Source of the DNA: Amycolatopsis saalfeldensis
GTDB lineage: Bacteria; Actinomycetota; Actinomycetes; Mycobacteriales; Pseudonocardiaceae
Direction: 5' to 3'
NCBI RefSeq assembly: GCF_900110575.1
Contig: NZ_FOEF01000016.1
Location: 124,001 to 188,000 of the forward strand
DNA: 64,000 nucleotides
A program made the translations under genes and the position numbers. This document shows, piece by piece, positions 1 to 7,739 of the stretch (position 1 is its first letter; every line of letters begins with the position of its first letter). Under the pieces are notes generated by a model. The model ran no database searches and was not told the DNA's origin. It saw only the letters and a list, made by a program, of their open reading frames with translations.

Positions 1-488
1 CCAACCGCTACGTCGCGGGCGCTTCCGGGCTGCCGTTCGCCGTGCTGCGCGGGTACACCGGCACCGACCTGCCGGCGCAGACCGACACCATCAAACCGAT
101 CACCTGCCCGTTCACCGGCGAGCAGCTGACCGCCGTGCCCGCGTTGAACCCGGACGTCACGATCATCCACGCGCAGCGGGCCGACCGGGCCGGAAACGTT
201 CAGCTGTGGGGGATCGCGGGCGTGCAGAAGGAGGCGGTGCTGGCGGCGAAGCGCTCGCTGGTCACCGTCGAGGAGGTCGTCGACGAGCTGGAACCCCGGC
301 CGGGCGCGGTGGTGCTGCCCAGCTGGGCCGTCACCGCCGTCGCCGAGGTGCCGGGCGGCGCGAAGCCTTCGTACGCCGCGGGCTACTACGAGCGGGACAA
401 CGCCGCTTACCAGGCCTGGGACGAGATCGGCCGCGACCGCGGGGAGTTCACGAAGTGGCTGAACGATCTGACGGGGGTCAAGGCGTGA
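1..488 (+). CDS. pcaI: 3-oxoacid CoA-transferase subunit A, 3' part (PcaI-like)
   Basis: This is the alpha subunit of a class I CoA-transferase. By context it acts on 3-oxoadipate and succinyl-CoA in the beta-ketoadipate pathway. The frame is open from base 3 (N-R-Y-V-A-G-A-S-G-L-P) to a TGA at 486-488, giving 161 visible residues; the N-terminus with its glycine-rich CoA-binding loop lies outside the window. Typical family segments remain: ITCPFTGE, the ALNPDV-IIHAQRAD strand, and GNVQLWG. The next gene starts inside this stop codon (GTGA), as usual for PcaIJ pairs. CoA-transferase identity is clear from sequence; the exact acid substrate is inferred from the pca genes downstream. Confidence 0.9.
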   Translation, partial: NRYVAGASGLPFAVLRGYTGTDLPAQTDTIKPITCPFTGEQLTAVPALNPDVTIIHAQRADRAGNVQLWGIAGVQKEAVLAAKRSLVTVEEVVDELEPRPGAVVLPSWAVTAVAEVPGGAKPSYAAGYYERDNAAYQAWDEIGRDRGEFTKWLNDLTGVKA

Positions 489-1240
489 GCGAGTGCACCG
501 CCGACGAGATGATGAGCGTCGCCGCCGCGCGGGCGCTCGGCGAAGGCATGTCCTGCTTCGTGGGCATCGGCCTGCCCAGCACCGCGGCCAACCTCGCACG
601 CCGCACGCACGCGCCGAACCTCACGCTGATCTACGAGTCCGGCTGCCTCGGCGCCAAGCCCTCCCGGCTGCCGCTGTCGATCGGCGACGGCGAGCTGGCC
701 GACACGGCCGACGCGGTGGTCAGCGTGCCCGAGGTGTTCAACTACTGGCTCCAGCCCGGCCGGATCGACGTCGGCTTCCTCGGCGCCGCGCAGCTGGACA
801 AGTTCGGCAACATCAACACCACGGTCATCGGCTCCGACTACCACGATCCGAAGGTCCGCCTGCCCGGCGCGGGCGGCGCGCCGGAGATCGCGGCGTCCTG
901 CCGGGAGGTGTTCGTGGTGCTGCGGCAGAACTCCCGCGCGTTCGTGGAGAAGGTCGACTTCGTGACGTCCTTCGGGCACGGCAGCGGCAAAGGCGACCGC
1001 GAGCGGCTCGGCCTGCGCGGGGCGGGCCCGACCCTGGTCGTCACCGACCTGGGCCTGCTGCGGCCCGATCCGGAGACCGCCGAGCTCACGCTCACCGAGC
1101 TGCACCCCGGGGTACAGCTGGAGCAAGCCGTCTCCTCGACCGGGTGGACACTGAAGGTGGCCGCGGACCTCAAGACCACGCCCGCGCCCACCGAGCACGA
1201 ACTGACCCTGCTCCGCGAACTGAAGAAGGCCGGCGAATGA
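485..1240 (+). CDS. pcaJ: 3-oxoacid CoA-transferase subunit B (PcaJ-like)
   Basis: Beta subunit of the CoA-transferase, 251 residues from the GTG at 485, which overlaps the pcaI stop by 4 bp. Early residues match the family (DEMMSVAAARALGEGM, then FVGIGLPSTAANLARR). Glu51 in Y-E-S-G lies where class I CoA-transferases place the glutamate that forms the enzyme-CoA thioester; many homologues have E-N-G or E-S-G here. The later GNINTTVIG and SGGD-like loops also fit. With PcaI it would convert 3-oxoadipate and succinyl-CoA to 3-oxoadipyl-CoA and succinate in the cytosol. The start was chosen for its coupling to pcaI; the in-frame ATGs at 509 and 512 are less likely alternatives. Confidence 0.9.
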   Translation: MSECTADEMMSVAAARALGEGMSCFVGIGLPSTAANLARRTHAPNLTLIYESGCLGAKPSRLPLSIGDGELADTADAVVSVPEVFNYWLQPGRIDVGFLGAAQLDKFGNINTTVIGSDYHDPKVRLPGAGGAPEIAASCREVFVVLRQNSRAFVEKVDFVTSFGHGSGKGDRERLGLRGAGPTLVVTDLGLLRPDPETAELTLTELHPGVQLEQAVSSTGWTLKVAADLKTTPAPTEHELTLLRELKKAGE

Positions 1241-2418
1241 GCGACGCTTACCTACTCGACGCGATCCGCACCCCCTTCGGGCGCTACGGCGGCGCTCTGT
1301 CCGGGGTGCGTCCCGACGACCTCGCCGCGGGCGTGCTGCGCGCGCTAGGGGAGCGCAACGGGCTCGACCCGTCCACTGTGGACGAAGTGGTCCTCGGCGA
1401 CGCGAACGGCGCCGGCGAGGACAACCGGAACGTGGCGCGCATGGCCGCCCTGCTCGCGGGCTGGCCGACGTCGGTGCCCGGCGCCACCGTGAACCGGCTG
1501 TGCGGCTCCGGGGTCGAGGCGGCCATGCAGGCGAGCCGGGCGATCCAGGTCGGTGACGCGTCGCTGGTCGTGGCGGGCGGGGTGGAGTCGATGAGCCGCT
1601 CGCCGCTGGTGATGCCCAAGCCGGACAAGGCTTTCCCGGCCGGCAACCAGACGCTGTACAACACCGCCCTCGGCTGGCGGATGGTCAACCCGGCGATGCC
1701 GTCGCAGTGGACCGTCTCCCTCGGCGAGTCCACCGAGCTGCTCGCCGAGCGCTACGGCATCAGCCGCGAGGAGCAAGACGCCTTCGCCGCGCGCAGCCAC
1801 GTGAACGCGGCCCGTGCGTGGGACGAGGGCTTCTACGACGATCACGTGGTGCCGGTGGACGGGGTCGAGCTGACCCGTGACGAGGGCATCCGGCCCGATT
1901 CCAGCCCGGAGAAGCTCGCGAAGCTGAAGACGGTGTTCCGCAAGGAAAACGGCACGGTCACCGCGGGCAACGCGTCGCCGCTCAACGACGGCGCGTCGGC
2001 GCTGCTGCTCGGCGACTCGGCCGCGGCCGAACGGCTGGGCCGGGCGCCGCTGGCCCGGATCGCCGGCCGCGGGGCCGCGGGCGTCGACCCGGACGTGTTC
2101 GGCATCGGCCCGGTGCGAGCCGCCGAGATCGCGCTGGCCCGAGCCGGCATCGACTGGGGCGACCTCGCCGCGGTGGAGCTGAACGAGGCCTTCGCCGCGC
2201 AGTCGCTGGCCTGCCTCAAGGAGTGGTCCAAGCTCGACCCGGAGATCGTGAACGTCAACGGCGGCGCCATCGCGATCGGCCACCCGCTCGGCGCGTCCGG
2301 CGGCCGGATCATCGGCACCCTCGCCCACCAGCTCCGCCGCACCGGCGGCCGGTGGGGACTGGCCGCGATCTGCATCGGGGTCGGGCAGGGCCTCGCCATC
2401 GTCCTCGAGCGCCAGTAA
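1237..2418 (+). CDS. pcaF: 3-oxoadipyl-CoA thiolase (acetyl-CoA acyltransferase)
   Basis: Thiolase of 393 residues starting at an ATG that overlaps the pcaJ stop (ATGA). It would cleave 3-oxoadipyl-CoA with CoA into succinyl-CoA and acetyl-CoA, the last step of the pathway. Catalytic features are in place: nucleophile Cys89 in L-C-G-S-G, His349 in G-H-P-L-G-A-S-G, and Cys379 in C-I-G-V-G-Q-G. NEAFAAQ and GGVESMS motifs are also present. Length matches degradative thiolases. Sequence alone does not separate PcaF from other acetyl-CoA acetyltransferases; location between pcaIJ and pcaHG supports PcaF. A GTCCACTGTGGAC palindrome sits inside the gene at 1371-1383. Confidence 0.92.
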   Translation: MSDAYLLDAIRTPFGRYGGALSGVRPDDLAAGVLRALGERNGLDPSTVDEVVLGDANGAGEDNRNVARMAALLAGWPTSVPGATVNRLCGSGVEAAMQASRAIQVGDASLVVAGGVESMSRSPLVMPKPDKAFPAGNQTLYNTALGWRMVNPAMPSQWTVSLGESTELLAERYGISREEQDAFAARSHVNAARAWDEGFYDDHVVPVDGVELTRDEGIRPDSSPEKLAKLKTVFRKENGTVTAGNASPLNDGASALLLGDSAAAERLGRAPLARIAGRGAAGVDPDVFGIGPVRAAEIALARAGIDWGDLAAVELNEAFAAQSLACLKEWSKLDPEIVNVNGGAIAIGHPLGASGGRIIGTLAHQLRRTGGRWGLAAICIGVGQGLAIVLERQ

Positions 2419-2437
2419 GCAGACCAGGGAGGAAAAC

Positions 2438-3172
2438 GTGGCCACACCAACCGGGCTCCGCCTGCCGCGCTACCGGCAGGACCCCGAGGGCACGCACCCG
2501 CCGATGGACTTCGCGGGCTATCGCTCCACCAAACTGCGCCACCCGGCCCAGCCGCTGGTGCTGCTGCCGCAGATGCTCACCGAGGTGACGGGCCCGCTGC
2601 TCGGCCCCGGCCGGCTCGGCGAGCACGACAACGACCTCACCCGGCAGCATTCCGGTGAGCCGCAGGGGCAGCGGATCATCGTCACCGGACGGCTGCTCGA
2701 CGGCGACGGCCGCCCGATCCGCGACTCGCTCGTGGAGATCTGGCAGGCCAACGCGGGCGGGCGCTACCGGCACACCGGCGACCGCTGGCCGTCCCCGCTC
2801 GACCCGAACTTCGACGGGCTCGGCCGGGCGCTGACCGATGGCGACGGGCGGTACGAATTCACCACCATCAAGCCGGGCGCGTACCCGTGGAAGAACCACG
2901 ACAACGCGTGGCGGCCCGCGCACATCCACTTTTCGGTGTTCGGCGCGGCTTTCACGCAGCGGCTGGTCACCCAGATGTACTTTCCGGACGACCCGTTGTT
3001 CGGCCAGGACCCGATCTTCAACTCCATCCCGGACGAGAAGGCCCGCCGTCGCATGATCTCCCGCTTCGACCTCGAGCGCACCGAGGAGCAGTGGGCGCTG
3101 GCCTTCCAGTTCGACATCGTGGTCCGCGGGCGCGAGCAGTCCGTGTTCGAGGACGAGGAGGACGAGGACTAA
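2438..3172 (+). CDS. pcaH: Protocatechuate 3,4-dioxygenase beta subunit
   Basis: Intradiol ring-cleavage dioxygenase, iron-bearing beta subunit, 244 residues, GTG start with a GGGAGGA ribosome site at 2427-2433. The four non-haem Fe(III) ligands can be placed: Tyr110 (GGRYRHTGD), Tyr149 (GAYPWKN), His162 and His164 (RPAHIHFS). The N-terminal segment with R-Y-x-x-D-P-E-G-T-H-P-P is typical of PcaH. The enzyme converts protocatechuate plus O2 to 3-carboxy-cis,cis-muconate. It ends in an acidic tail (FEDEEDED). The downstream ATG of pcaG overlaps its stop codon. Identity is firm because the ligand set and the adjacent alpha subunit agree. Confidence 0.96.
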   Translation: MATPTGLRLPRYRQDPEGTHPPMDFAGYRSTKLRHPAQPLVLLPQMLTEVTGPLLGPGRLGEHDNDLTRQHSGEPQGQRIIVTGRLLDGDGRPIRDSLVEIWQANAGGRYRHTGDRWPSPLDPNFDGLGRALTDGDGRYEFTTIKPGAYPWKNHDNAWRPAHIHFSVFGAAFTQRLVTQMYFPDDPLFGQDPIFNSIPDEKARRRMISRFDLERTEEQWALAFQFDIVVRGREQSVFEDEEDED

Positions 3173-3726
3173 TGGGCCGGTTGGGGAGCACGCCGTCGCA
3201 GACCGTCGGGCCGTACCTGTCGATCGGGCTGCCGTGGGAGGACGGGCCGTTCGTCGTTCCGGAGGGCACGGAAGGCGCGGTGTGGATCCGCGGCCAGGTG
3301 TTCGACGGGGAGGGCGCGCCGGTGCCGGACGCGATGATCGAAACCTGGCAGGCCGATCCGGCCGGGCGGTTCGACCATCCGGACGACCCGCGCGGCCGCG
3401 GCGGGTCCGGGTTCCGCGGCTTCGGCCGCTGCCCGACCGACGAGCGCGGCGAGTACGGGATCCTCACGCTGCTGCCGGGCATCGTGCCGTCCGCGGACGG
3501 CGGCGACCAGGCCCGGCACATCGACGTTTCGGTGTTCGCGCGCGGCATGCTGAGCCGCGTCGTCACCCGCATCTACTTCGAGGGTCAGGACAACTCGGGT
3601 GACGCGGTGCTGGCGAGCGTGCCGGAGGAGCGGCGGACCACACTGGTCGCGGCGAAGGCCGAGAACGGCTACCGGTTCGACGTGCGGCTGCAGGGCGAAG
3701 GCGAGACAGTCTTCTTCGCGGTGTGA
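3172..3726 (+). CDS. pcaG: Protocatechuate 3,4-dioxygenase alpha subunit
   Basis: Alpha subunit, 184 residues. The ATG at 3172 shares one base with the pcaH stop (TAATG). It begins with the family signature T-P-S-Q-T-V-G-P-Y and contains the dioxygenase beta-sandwich motifs I-E-T-W-Q-A-D-P-A-G-R and H-I-D-V-S-V-F. It lacks the full iron ligand set, as expected, because PcaG contributes structure and part of the substrate pocket rather than the metal. It pairs with pcaH to form the (alpha-beta-Fe)n holoenzyme. Confidence 0.96.
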   Translation: MGRLGSTPSQTVGPYLSIGLPWEDGPFVVPEGTEGAVWIRGQVFDGEGAPVPDAMIETWQADPAGRFDHPDDPRGRGGSGFRGFGRCPTDERGEYGILTLLPGIVPSADGGDQARHIDVSVFARGMLSRVVTRIYFEGQDNSGDAVLASVPEERRTTLVAAKAENGYRFDVRLQGEGETVFFAV

Positions 3727-3761
3727 CCGCCCCGGTGAATGTCCACAATGGAGGTAATGGC

Positions 3762-4544
3762 GTGTCCGCGGTCCAGGTGCACCGGGTGGCCGAAGGCCCC
3801 GTCGACGGTCCGGTGGTGGTGTTCGGCAACTCCATCGGCAGCGACCACCGGATGTGGGCGCCGCAGGTGGCCCCGCTCGTGGCGCGCGGGTTCCGGGTGA
3901 TCCGGTACGACACCCGCGGTCACGGCGCGTCGCCGGTGCCGCCAGGACCGTACGAGCTGGACGACCTGGGGGCGGACCTGTTGGCGTTGCTGGACGAAGC
4001 CGGCGTGCAGCGCGCGCATCTGGTCGGCCTTTCGCTCGGCGGGATGACCGGCATGTGGACGGGCATCCACGCGCCGGAGCGGGTCGCGAGCCTGACGTTG
4101 TGCTGCACGTCGGCGAAACTGGGGCCGCCCGAGATGTGGGCGGACCGGGCGGCGAACGTCCGGGCGGAGGGCACCGGCTCTGTCGCCGAGGCGGGCGTCG
4201 GGCGGTGGCTCACTCCGGCGTACGCGCAGGCAAACCCGGATGAAGTCACATTCCTGCGCGGCATGATCGCGGCCACCCCGAGCGAGGGTTACGCGGCCTG
4301 CTGCGGCGTCATCGAGCGGATGGACCTGCTCGGCGGGCTGCCGAAGATCAGCGCGCCGACGCTGGTCATCTCGGGGGCCGAGGACCCGGCGACGCCGCCG
4401 GAGCCGCACGGCCGGCTCATCGCCGAAGGGGTGCCGGGCGCGCGGTTCGAGGTGGTCGCGTCGGCGGCGCATCTGGGCAGTTACGAGCAGCCGGCGGAGT
4501 TCACGCGGCTGATCCTGGAGCACATCACCACGGAGGACGAGTGA
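3762..4544 (+). CDS. pcaD: 3-oxoadipate enol-lactonase (alpha/beta hydrolase)
   Basis: Alpha/beta hydrolase of 260 residues, placed to hydrolyse 3-oxoadipate enol-lactone to 3-oxoadipate. The nucleophile is Ser91 in G-L-S-L-G-G; the acid is probably the Asp in SGAEDPATPP and the base the His in ASAAHLGS. F-G-N-S-I-G forms the oxyanion-hole loop, and YDTRGHGAS is typical of PcaD. I chose the GTG at 3762 because GGAGGT (3750-3755) sits 6 bases upstream. A longer form from the GTG at 3723, overlapping the pcaG stop, would add 13 residues and cannot be excluded. The 3' end overlaps pcaC by 4 bp. Confidence 0.9.
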   Translation: MSAVQVHRVAEGPVDGPVVVFGNSIGSDHRMWAPQVAPLVARGFRVIRYDTRGHGASPVPPGPYELDDLGADLLALLDEAGVQRAHLVGLSLGGMTGMWTGIHAPERVASLTLCCTSAKLGPPEMWADRAANVRAEGTGSVAEAGVGRWLTPAYAQANPDEVTFLRGMIAATPSEGYAACCGVIERMDLLGGLPKISAPTLVISGAEDPATPPEPHGRLIAEGVPGARFEVVASAAHLGSYEQPAEFTRLILEHITTEDE

Positions 4545-4945
4545 CCGGCGAGCGTTACGAGGCGGGCATGAGGGTGCGCCGCGAGGTGCTGGGCGACGAG
4601 CACGTCGACCGGGCAGTCGCGCGCACCACGGAGTTCAGCCGCCCGTTCCAGGAATACATCACCGAGGCCGCGTGGGGCTCGGCGTGGACGCGCGAGGGCC
4701 TGGACCGGCGCACGCGCAGCTGCATCACGCTCGCCACGCTCACCGCGCTGCACTGCCACGACGAGCTGGCCATGCACGTCCGCGCGGCCGTCCGAAACGG
4801 ACTGACCGCGGACGAGATCGGCGAGGTGCTGCTGCACACCGCGGTCTACGCGGGGGTGCCGGCGGCGAACACGGCCATCGCGATCGCCCAGCGCACGCTG
4901 GCCGAACTGGGTGAGCCGACGGCCCAGCCACCCGGAGGCGGATAG
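4541..4945 (+). CDS. pcaC: 4-carboxymuconolactone decarboxylase
   Basis: Small single-domain CMD-family protein, 134 residues, GTG start inside the pcaD stop (GTGA). It carries the family pattern Y-E-x-G-M-x-V-R-R-E-V-L-G at the N-terminus and T-L-T-A-L-H-C-H-D-E-L around the conserved Cys/His pair, followed by the G-L-T-x-x-E-I-G-E-V-L-L-H helix. The enzyme decarboxylates 4-carboxymuconolactone to 3-oxoadipate enol-lactone. In many actinomycetes PcaC and PcaD are fused as PcaL; here they are two genes that merely overlap. That leaves pcaB (cycloisomerase) as the one step of this branch not found in the window. Confidence 0.92.
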   Translation: MTGERYEAGMRVRREVLGDEHVDRAVARTTEFSRPFQEYITEAAWGSAWTREGLDRRTRSCITLATLTALHCHDELAMHVRAAVRNGLTADEIGEVLLHTAVYAGVPAANTAIAIAQRTLAELGEPTAQPPGGG

Positions 4946-4955
4946 GGTTCCGGGC

Positions 4956-5762
4956 ATGGACGAGGGCGAACCGGCCGAACGCGGCGCACACCACGTGCAG
5001 TCGCTGGAGCGGGGACTGGCGGTGATCAGGGCCTTCAGCGCGGAAGCGCCGCACCCCACGCTCAGCGAGGTCGCGCGCGCCACGGGCCTGACCCGCGCGG
5101 CGGCGCGGCGGTTCCTGCTCACCCTCGTCGACCTCGGTTATGTCCGCACGGACGGCAAGTACTTCACGCTCACCGCGCGGGTGCTGGCCCTGGGTTACGC
5201 GTATCTGTCGAGCCTGTCGTTGTCGGAGGTGGCGCAGCCGCACCTGGAGCGGCTCTCGGCGGCGGTGCGGGAGTCCAGTTCGGTGTCGGTGCTCGAAGTC
5301 CCGGACATCGTGTACATCGCGCGTGTCGCGGTGTCGCGGATCATGACCGTGAGCATCAACGTGGGCACGCGTTTCCCGGCGTACGCCACGTCGATGGGCC
5401 ACGTGCTGCTCGCGGACATGAGCCGGGACGAGCTGGCGGCGTACTTCATCGTCGCGGACCTCGACCGTCTCACCGACCACACCCTGACCGACCGCGGCCT
5501 GCTGAAGGCCGAACTGGCCCGGGTGGCCGAGCAGGGCTGGGCGATGGTCGACCAGGAACTGGAGGAGGGCCTGCGCTCGGTCGCCGCCCCGATCCGCGGC
5601 AGCGACGGCCGGGTCGTCGCCGCCGTGAACCTCTCCACCCACGCCAGCCGCACCACAGCGGAGGCCGTCCGCGCCGACCTGGTCCCACCGCTGCTCGCCA
5701 CGGCGGCAGCCATCTCGGACGACCTCTCCTCCGCCGGCCCGACCAAGGCCGCCCGTGGCTGA
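4956..5762 (+). CDS. IclR-family regulator of the pca operon (PcaR-like)
   Basis: IclR-family transcription factor, 268 residues from the ATG at 4956. The N-terminal winged helix-turn-helix (about residues 18-75: V-Q-S-L-E-R-G-L-A-V, then L-S-E-V-A-R-A-T-G-L-T-R-A-A-A-R-R-F-L-L-T-L) is followed by the IclR effector domain (about 90-260: R-F-P-A-Y-A-T-S-M-G-H-V-L-L). Position 11 bp after pcaC and co-orientation suggest it controls the pca genes, like PcaR/PobR regulators that respond to 3-oxoadipate or hydroxybenzoates; effector and operator are not visible because the operon promoter lies left of the window. Confidence 0.85.
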   Translation: MDEGEPAERGAHHVQSLERGLAVIRAFSAEAPHPTLSEVARATGLTRAAARRFLLTLVDLGYVRTDGKYFTLTARVLALGYAYLSSLSLSEVAQPHLERLSAAVRESSSVSVLEVPDIVYIARVAVSRIMTVSINVGTRFPAYATSMGHVLLADMSRDELAAYFIVADLDRLTDHTLTDRGLLKAELARVAEQGWAMVDQELEEGLRSVAAPIRGSDGRVVAAVNLSTHASRTTAEAVRADLVPPLLATAAAISDDLSSAGPTKAARG

Positions 5763-5871
5763 CTGCGGTGCCCCCGAGCCGCCCGCCGCCCATGCCCCGC
5801 CCGCTGCCGGGTTCGGGCCGCGAGCTGCTGCCGGTCAGCGGGGTGCCGGGTCCGGTGGACCTGGGCCGCGG

Positions 5872-6435
5872 GTGGCCGGGTTGCTGCTGGCGGCCGGGGC
5901 CGGACGGCGGTTCGGCGGGCCGAAGGCGTTGGCCGAGCTGGACGGTGAGCCGCTGGTCCGGCGGGCGTTGCGCACGCTCATCGAGGCGGGGTGTGCGCCG
6001 GTCCGGGTGGTCGTCGGTGCGGCGGCCGGGGAGGTCCGGGCGTTGCTGCCTGATCCCGCGCTCGCCGTTTACGCCGAAGGCTGGGAAGGCGGTATGGGCG
6101 CTTCGCTGCGGGCGGGCCTTACCGCACTCGGCGACGTCGAAGGGCCCGAAGCTGCCCTGGTGCACCTCGTCGACCTGCCGTGGGTGGGCACCGACGTGAT
6201 CGCGCGGGTGGCGGCTGGCGCTACCGAGGACGTCGTCGCGCGCGCCGCGTACGACGGGGTGCCCGGTCACCCCGTGCTGCTGGGCCGTCGGTGGTGGGCC
6301 GAGATCGCCGGCTCCGCCCGAGGGGACCGCGGTGCCCGCGACTGGCTGGCCACCCGCGCCGACCTGCGCCTGATCGAGTGCGGCGACCTCGGCAGTGGCC
6401 GGGATGTCGACCACCGCGCCGACCTGGGCGGCTAA
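5872..6435 (+). CDS. MocA/MobA-like molybdenum-cofactor nucleotidyltransferase
   Basis: NTP-transferase domain protein of 187 residues. It opens with G-L-L-L-A-A-G-A-G-R-R-F-G-G-P-K, the nucleotide-binding loop of the MobA/MocA/GlmU-type fold, and has a D-L-P-W metal-binding motif (H-L-V-D-L-P-W). Such proteins add CMP or GMP to molybdopterin for insertion into Mo-hydroxylases, which fits the cox-like genes that follow. I chose the GTG at 5872 because the loop normally begins within a few residues of the N-terminus. A GTG at 5755, overlapping the IclR stop, would add 39 Pro/Ala-rich residues. MocA-like function is inferred from fold and context. Confidence 0.75.
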   Translation: MAGLLLAAGAGRRFGGPKALAELDGEPLVRRALRTLIEAGCAPVRVVVGAAAGEVRALLPDPALAVYAEGWEGGMGASLRAGLTALGDVEGPEAALVHLVDLPWVGTDVIARVAAGATEDVVARAAYDGVPGHPVLLGRRWWAEIAGSARGDRGARDWLATRADLRLIECGDLGSGRDVDHRADLGG

Positions 6436-6605
6436 AACACCGCGGCGAACCGGCCACCGCGCCAACCGGCGAGGACGCCCGGAAACGCCGAGGGCCGGTC
6501 GCGACCGGCGAAGACCTGCCGCAATCGGCGAAGTCTCGCCGCAACCGCGCCTCCGGCCGAACGGCGATCAGCGCATCCCCGCCCGAGCGCCCTACCATCG
6601 GCACT
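6436..6605. repeat. Intergenic with short degenerate CGGCGAAG repeats
   Basis: Between the nucleotidyltransferase and the MoxR gene the 170 bp hold several copies of CGGCGAA/GGAC-like words. The clearest is a near-tandem pair of about 20 bp beginning CGGCGAAGACCTGCCGCAA and CGGCGAAGTCTCGCCGCAA (around 6508-6545). No good reading frame or promoter was recognised. Confidence 0.35.
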
Positions 6606-7475
6606 GTGACGGAGTCTCCGGAAGACCTCGCGGTGGCGCTCGACGGCGTTGGCTACCTTGCCGATGAGGGGCTGGCGACGGCTGGGTTCCTGGCGATGCG
6701 GCTGCAACGGCCGTTGTTCTGCGAGGGCGAGCCGGGCACTGGCAAGACGGCGCTGGCGCTGGCGCTGTCCAGCGCGCTCGACCTGCCGCTGGTGCGTTTG
6801 CAGTGCCACGAGGGCATCGACGCCGCGCAGGCGTTGTACGAGTGGGACTTTCCGCGTCAGCTGCTGCACCTGCGCGCACTCGAAGCCGCCGAAGGGGGGC
6901 GGCTTGATGCCGAGACGGCTGAGCGGTCGCTCTACACCGAGCGGTTCCTGCTGGCCCGGCCCCTGCTGCGCGCACTGACCACCGCCCCCTGCGTCCTGCT
7001 CATCGACGAGATCGACCGCGCCGACGACGAGTTCGAGGCCTTCCTCCTCGAGCTCCTCGACGAATACACCGTCACGATCCCGGAGTACGGCGAGATCCGC
7101 GCCGAGGTCGCGCCCCTGGTCGTCCTGACGTCCAACCGCACCCGCGAGGTCCACGACGCCCTCAAACGCCGCTGCCTCTACCACTGGCTGGAACACCCGG
7201 ACCTGCCCCGGGAGGTGCGGATCCTCCGCCGCCGGATCCCCGGGGTCAGCGAGGCCATGGCCGGGCAGGTCGCCGAGGCGGTGCACCGGCTCCGCGCGAT
7301 GGAACTGCTGAAACCACCGGGAACGGCGGAATCGCTCGACTGGGCGCGGGCCCTGCTCGCCCTGGGGCGCGACGAACTGGACGCGGCCGCGGCGGCACGC
7401 ACGCTCGGCGCGGTCCTGAAGTACAGCGAAGACCTCGACCGGGTCCGCGCGAAACTGGACGCCTTGTTCGCCTGA
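6606..7475 (+). CDS. coxD: MoxR-family AAA+ ATPase, CoxD-like
   Basis: MoxR-type AAA+ ATPase of 289 residues, GTG start. Walker A is G41-E-P-G-T-G-K-T48; Walker B is C-V-L-L-I-D-E-I-D-R-A; sensor 1 is V-V-L-T-S-N-R-T-R-E; and K-R-R-C-L-Y-H-W-L-E-H-P matches CoxD-type proteins. In CO dehydrogenase and related clusters, CoxD with the VWA protein CoxE is needed to mature the Mo/Cu active site; elsewhere MoxR-VWA pairs act as metal-insertion or remodelling chaperones. The next plus-strand gene is a VWA protein, completing the pair. CoxD-like role here is inference from the gene order D-E-F-S-L-M-G. Confidence 0.88.
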   Translation: MTESPEDLAVALDGVGYLADEGLATAGFLAMRLQRPLFCEGEPGTGKTALALALSSALDLPLVRLQCHEGIDAAQALYEWDFPRQLLHLRALEAAEGGRLDAETAERSLYTERFLLARPLLRALTTAPCVLLIDEIDRADDEFEAFLLELLDEYTVTIPEYGEIRAEVAPLVVLTSNRTREVHDALKRRCLYHWLEHPDLPREVRILRRRIPGVSEAMAGQVAEAVHRLRAMELLKPPGTAESLDWARALLALGRDELDAAAAARTLGAVLKYSEDLDRVRAKLDALFA

Positions 7476-7739
7476 CCGGCCGCGAGTTTCGGCAGGAATT
7501 GTTGTGCCCCAAGGAAATACTCGTTCAACGAGGTGCACGGCGGTAATTGCGTTGACCCGGCCGCGCACGGCCGGTCATGCTTGGTCCCGTCATCCGCTGA
7601 CCACTTCCCGCAGGCTCTACGCGCCCACCCCCGCTACCTGGGGTCGGTCGCTGCGTGGAGCCGCGGTCCGCGCCGTCGTCCAGGGGAGGGGCGGCGGCGC
7701 GGACCGCTCAGCTCGCTGAACACGGGGCACAATGGGGAG
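7476..7739 (+). promoter_or_regulatory. coxD-coxE spacer with 13-bp palindrome and possible promoter
   Basis: This 264-bp spacer contains an AT-richer patch with a perfect odd palindrome CTCGTT-C-AACGAG at 7520-7532. TTGACC at 7552-7557 resembles a -35 box, but the matching -10 (TCATGC, 7575-7580) is poor. A CCGGCCG/CGGCCGG hairpin follows at about 7558-7575. It could carry an internal promoter with an operator for coxE. No ORF with credible codon use was seen. Confidence 0.3.
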
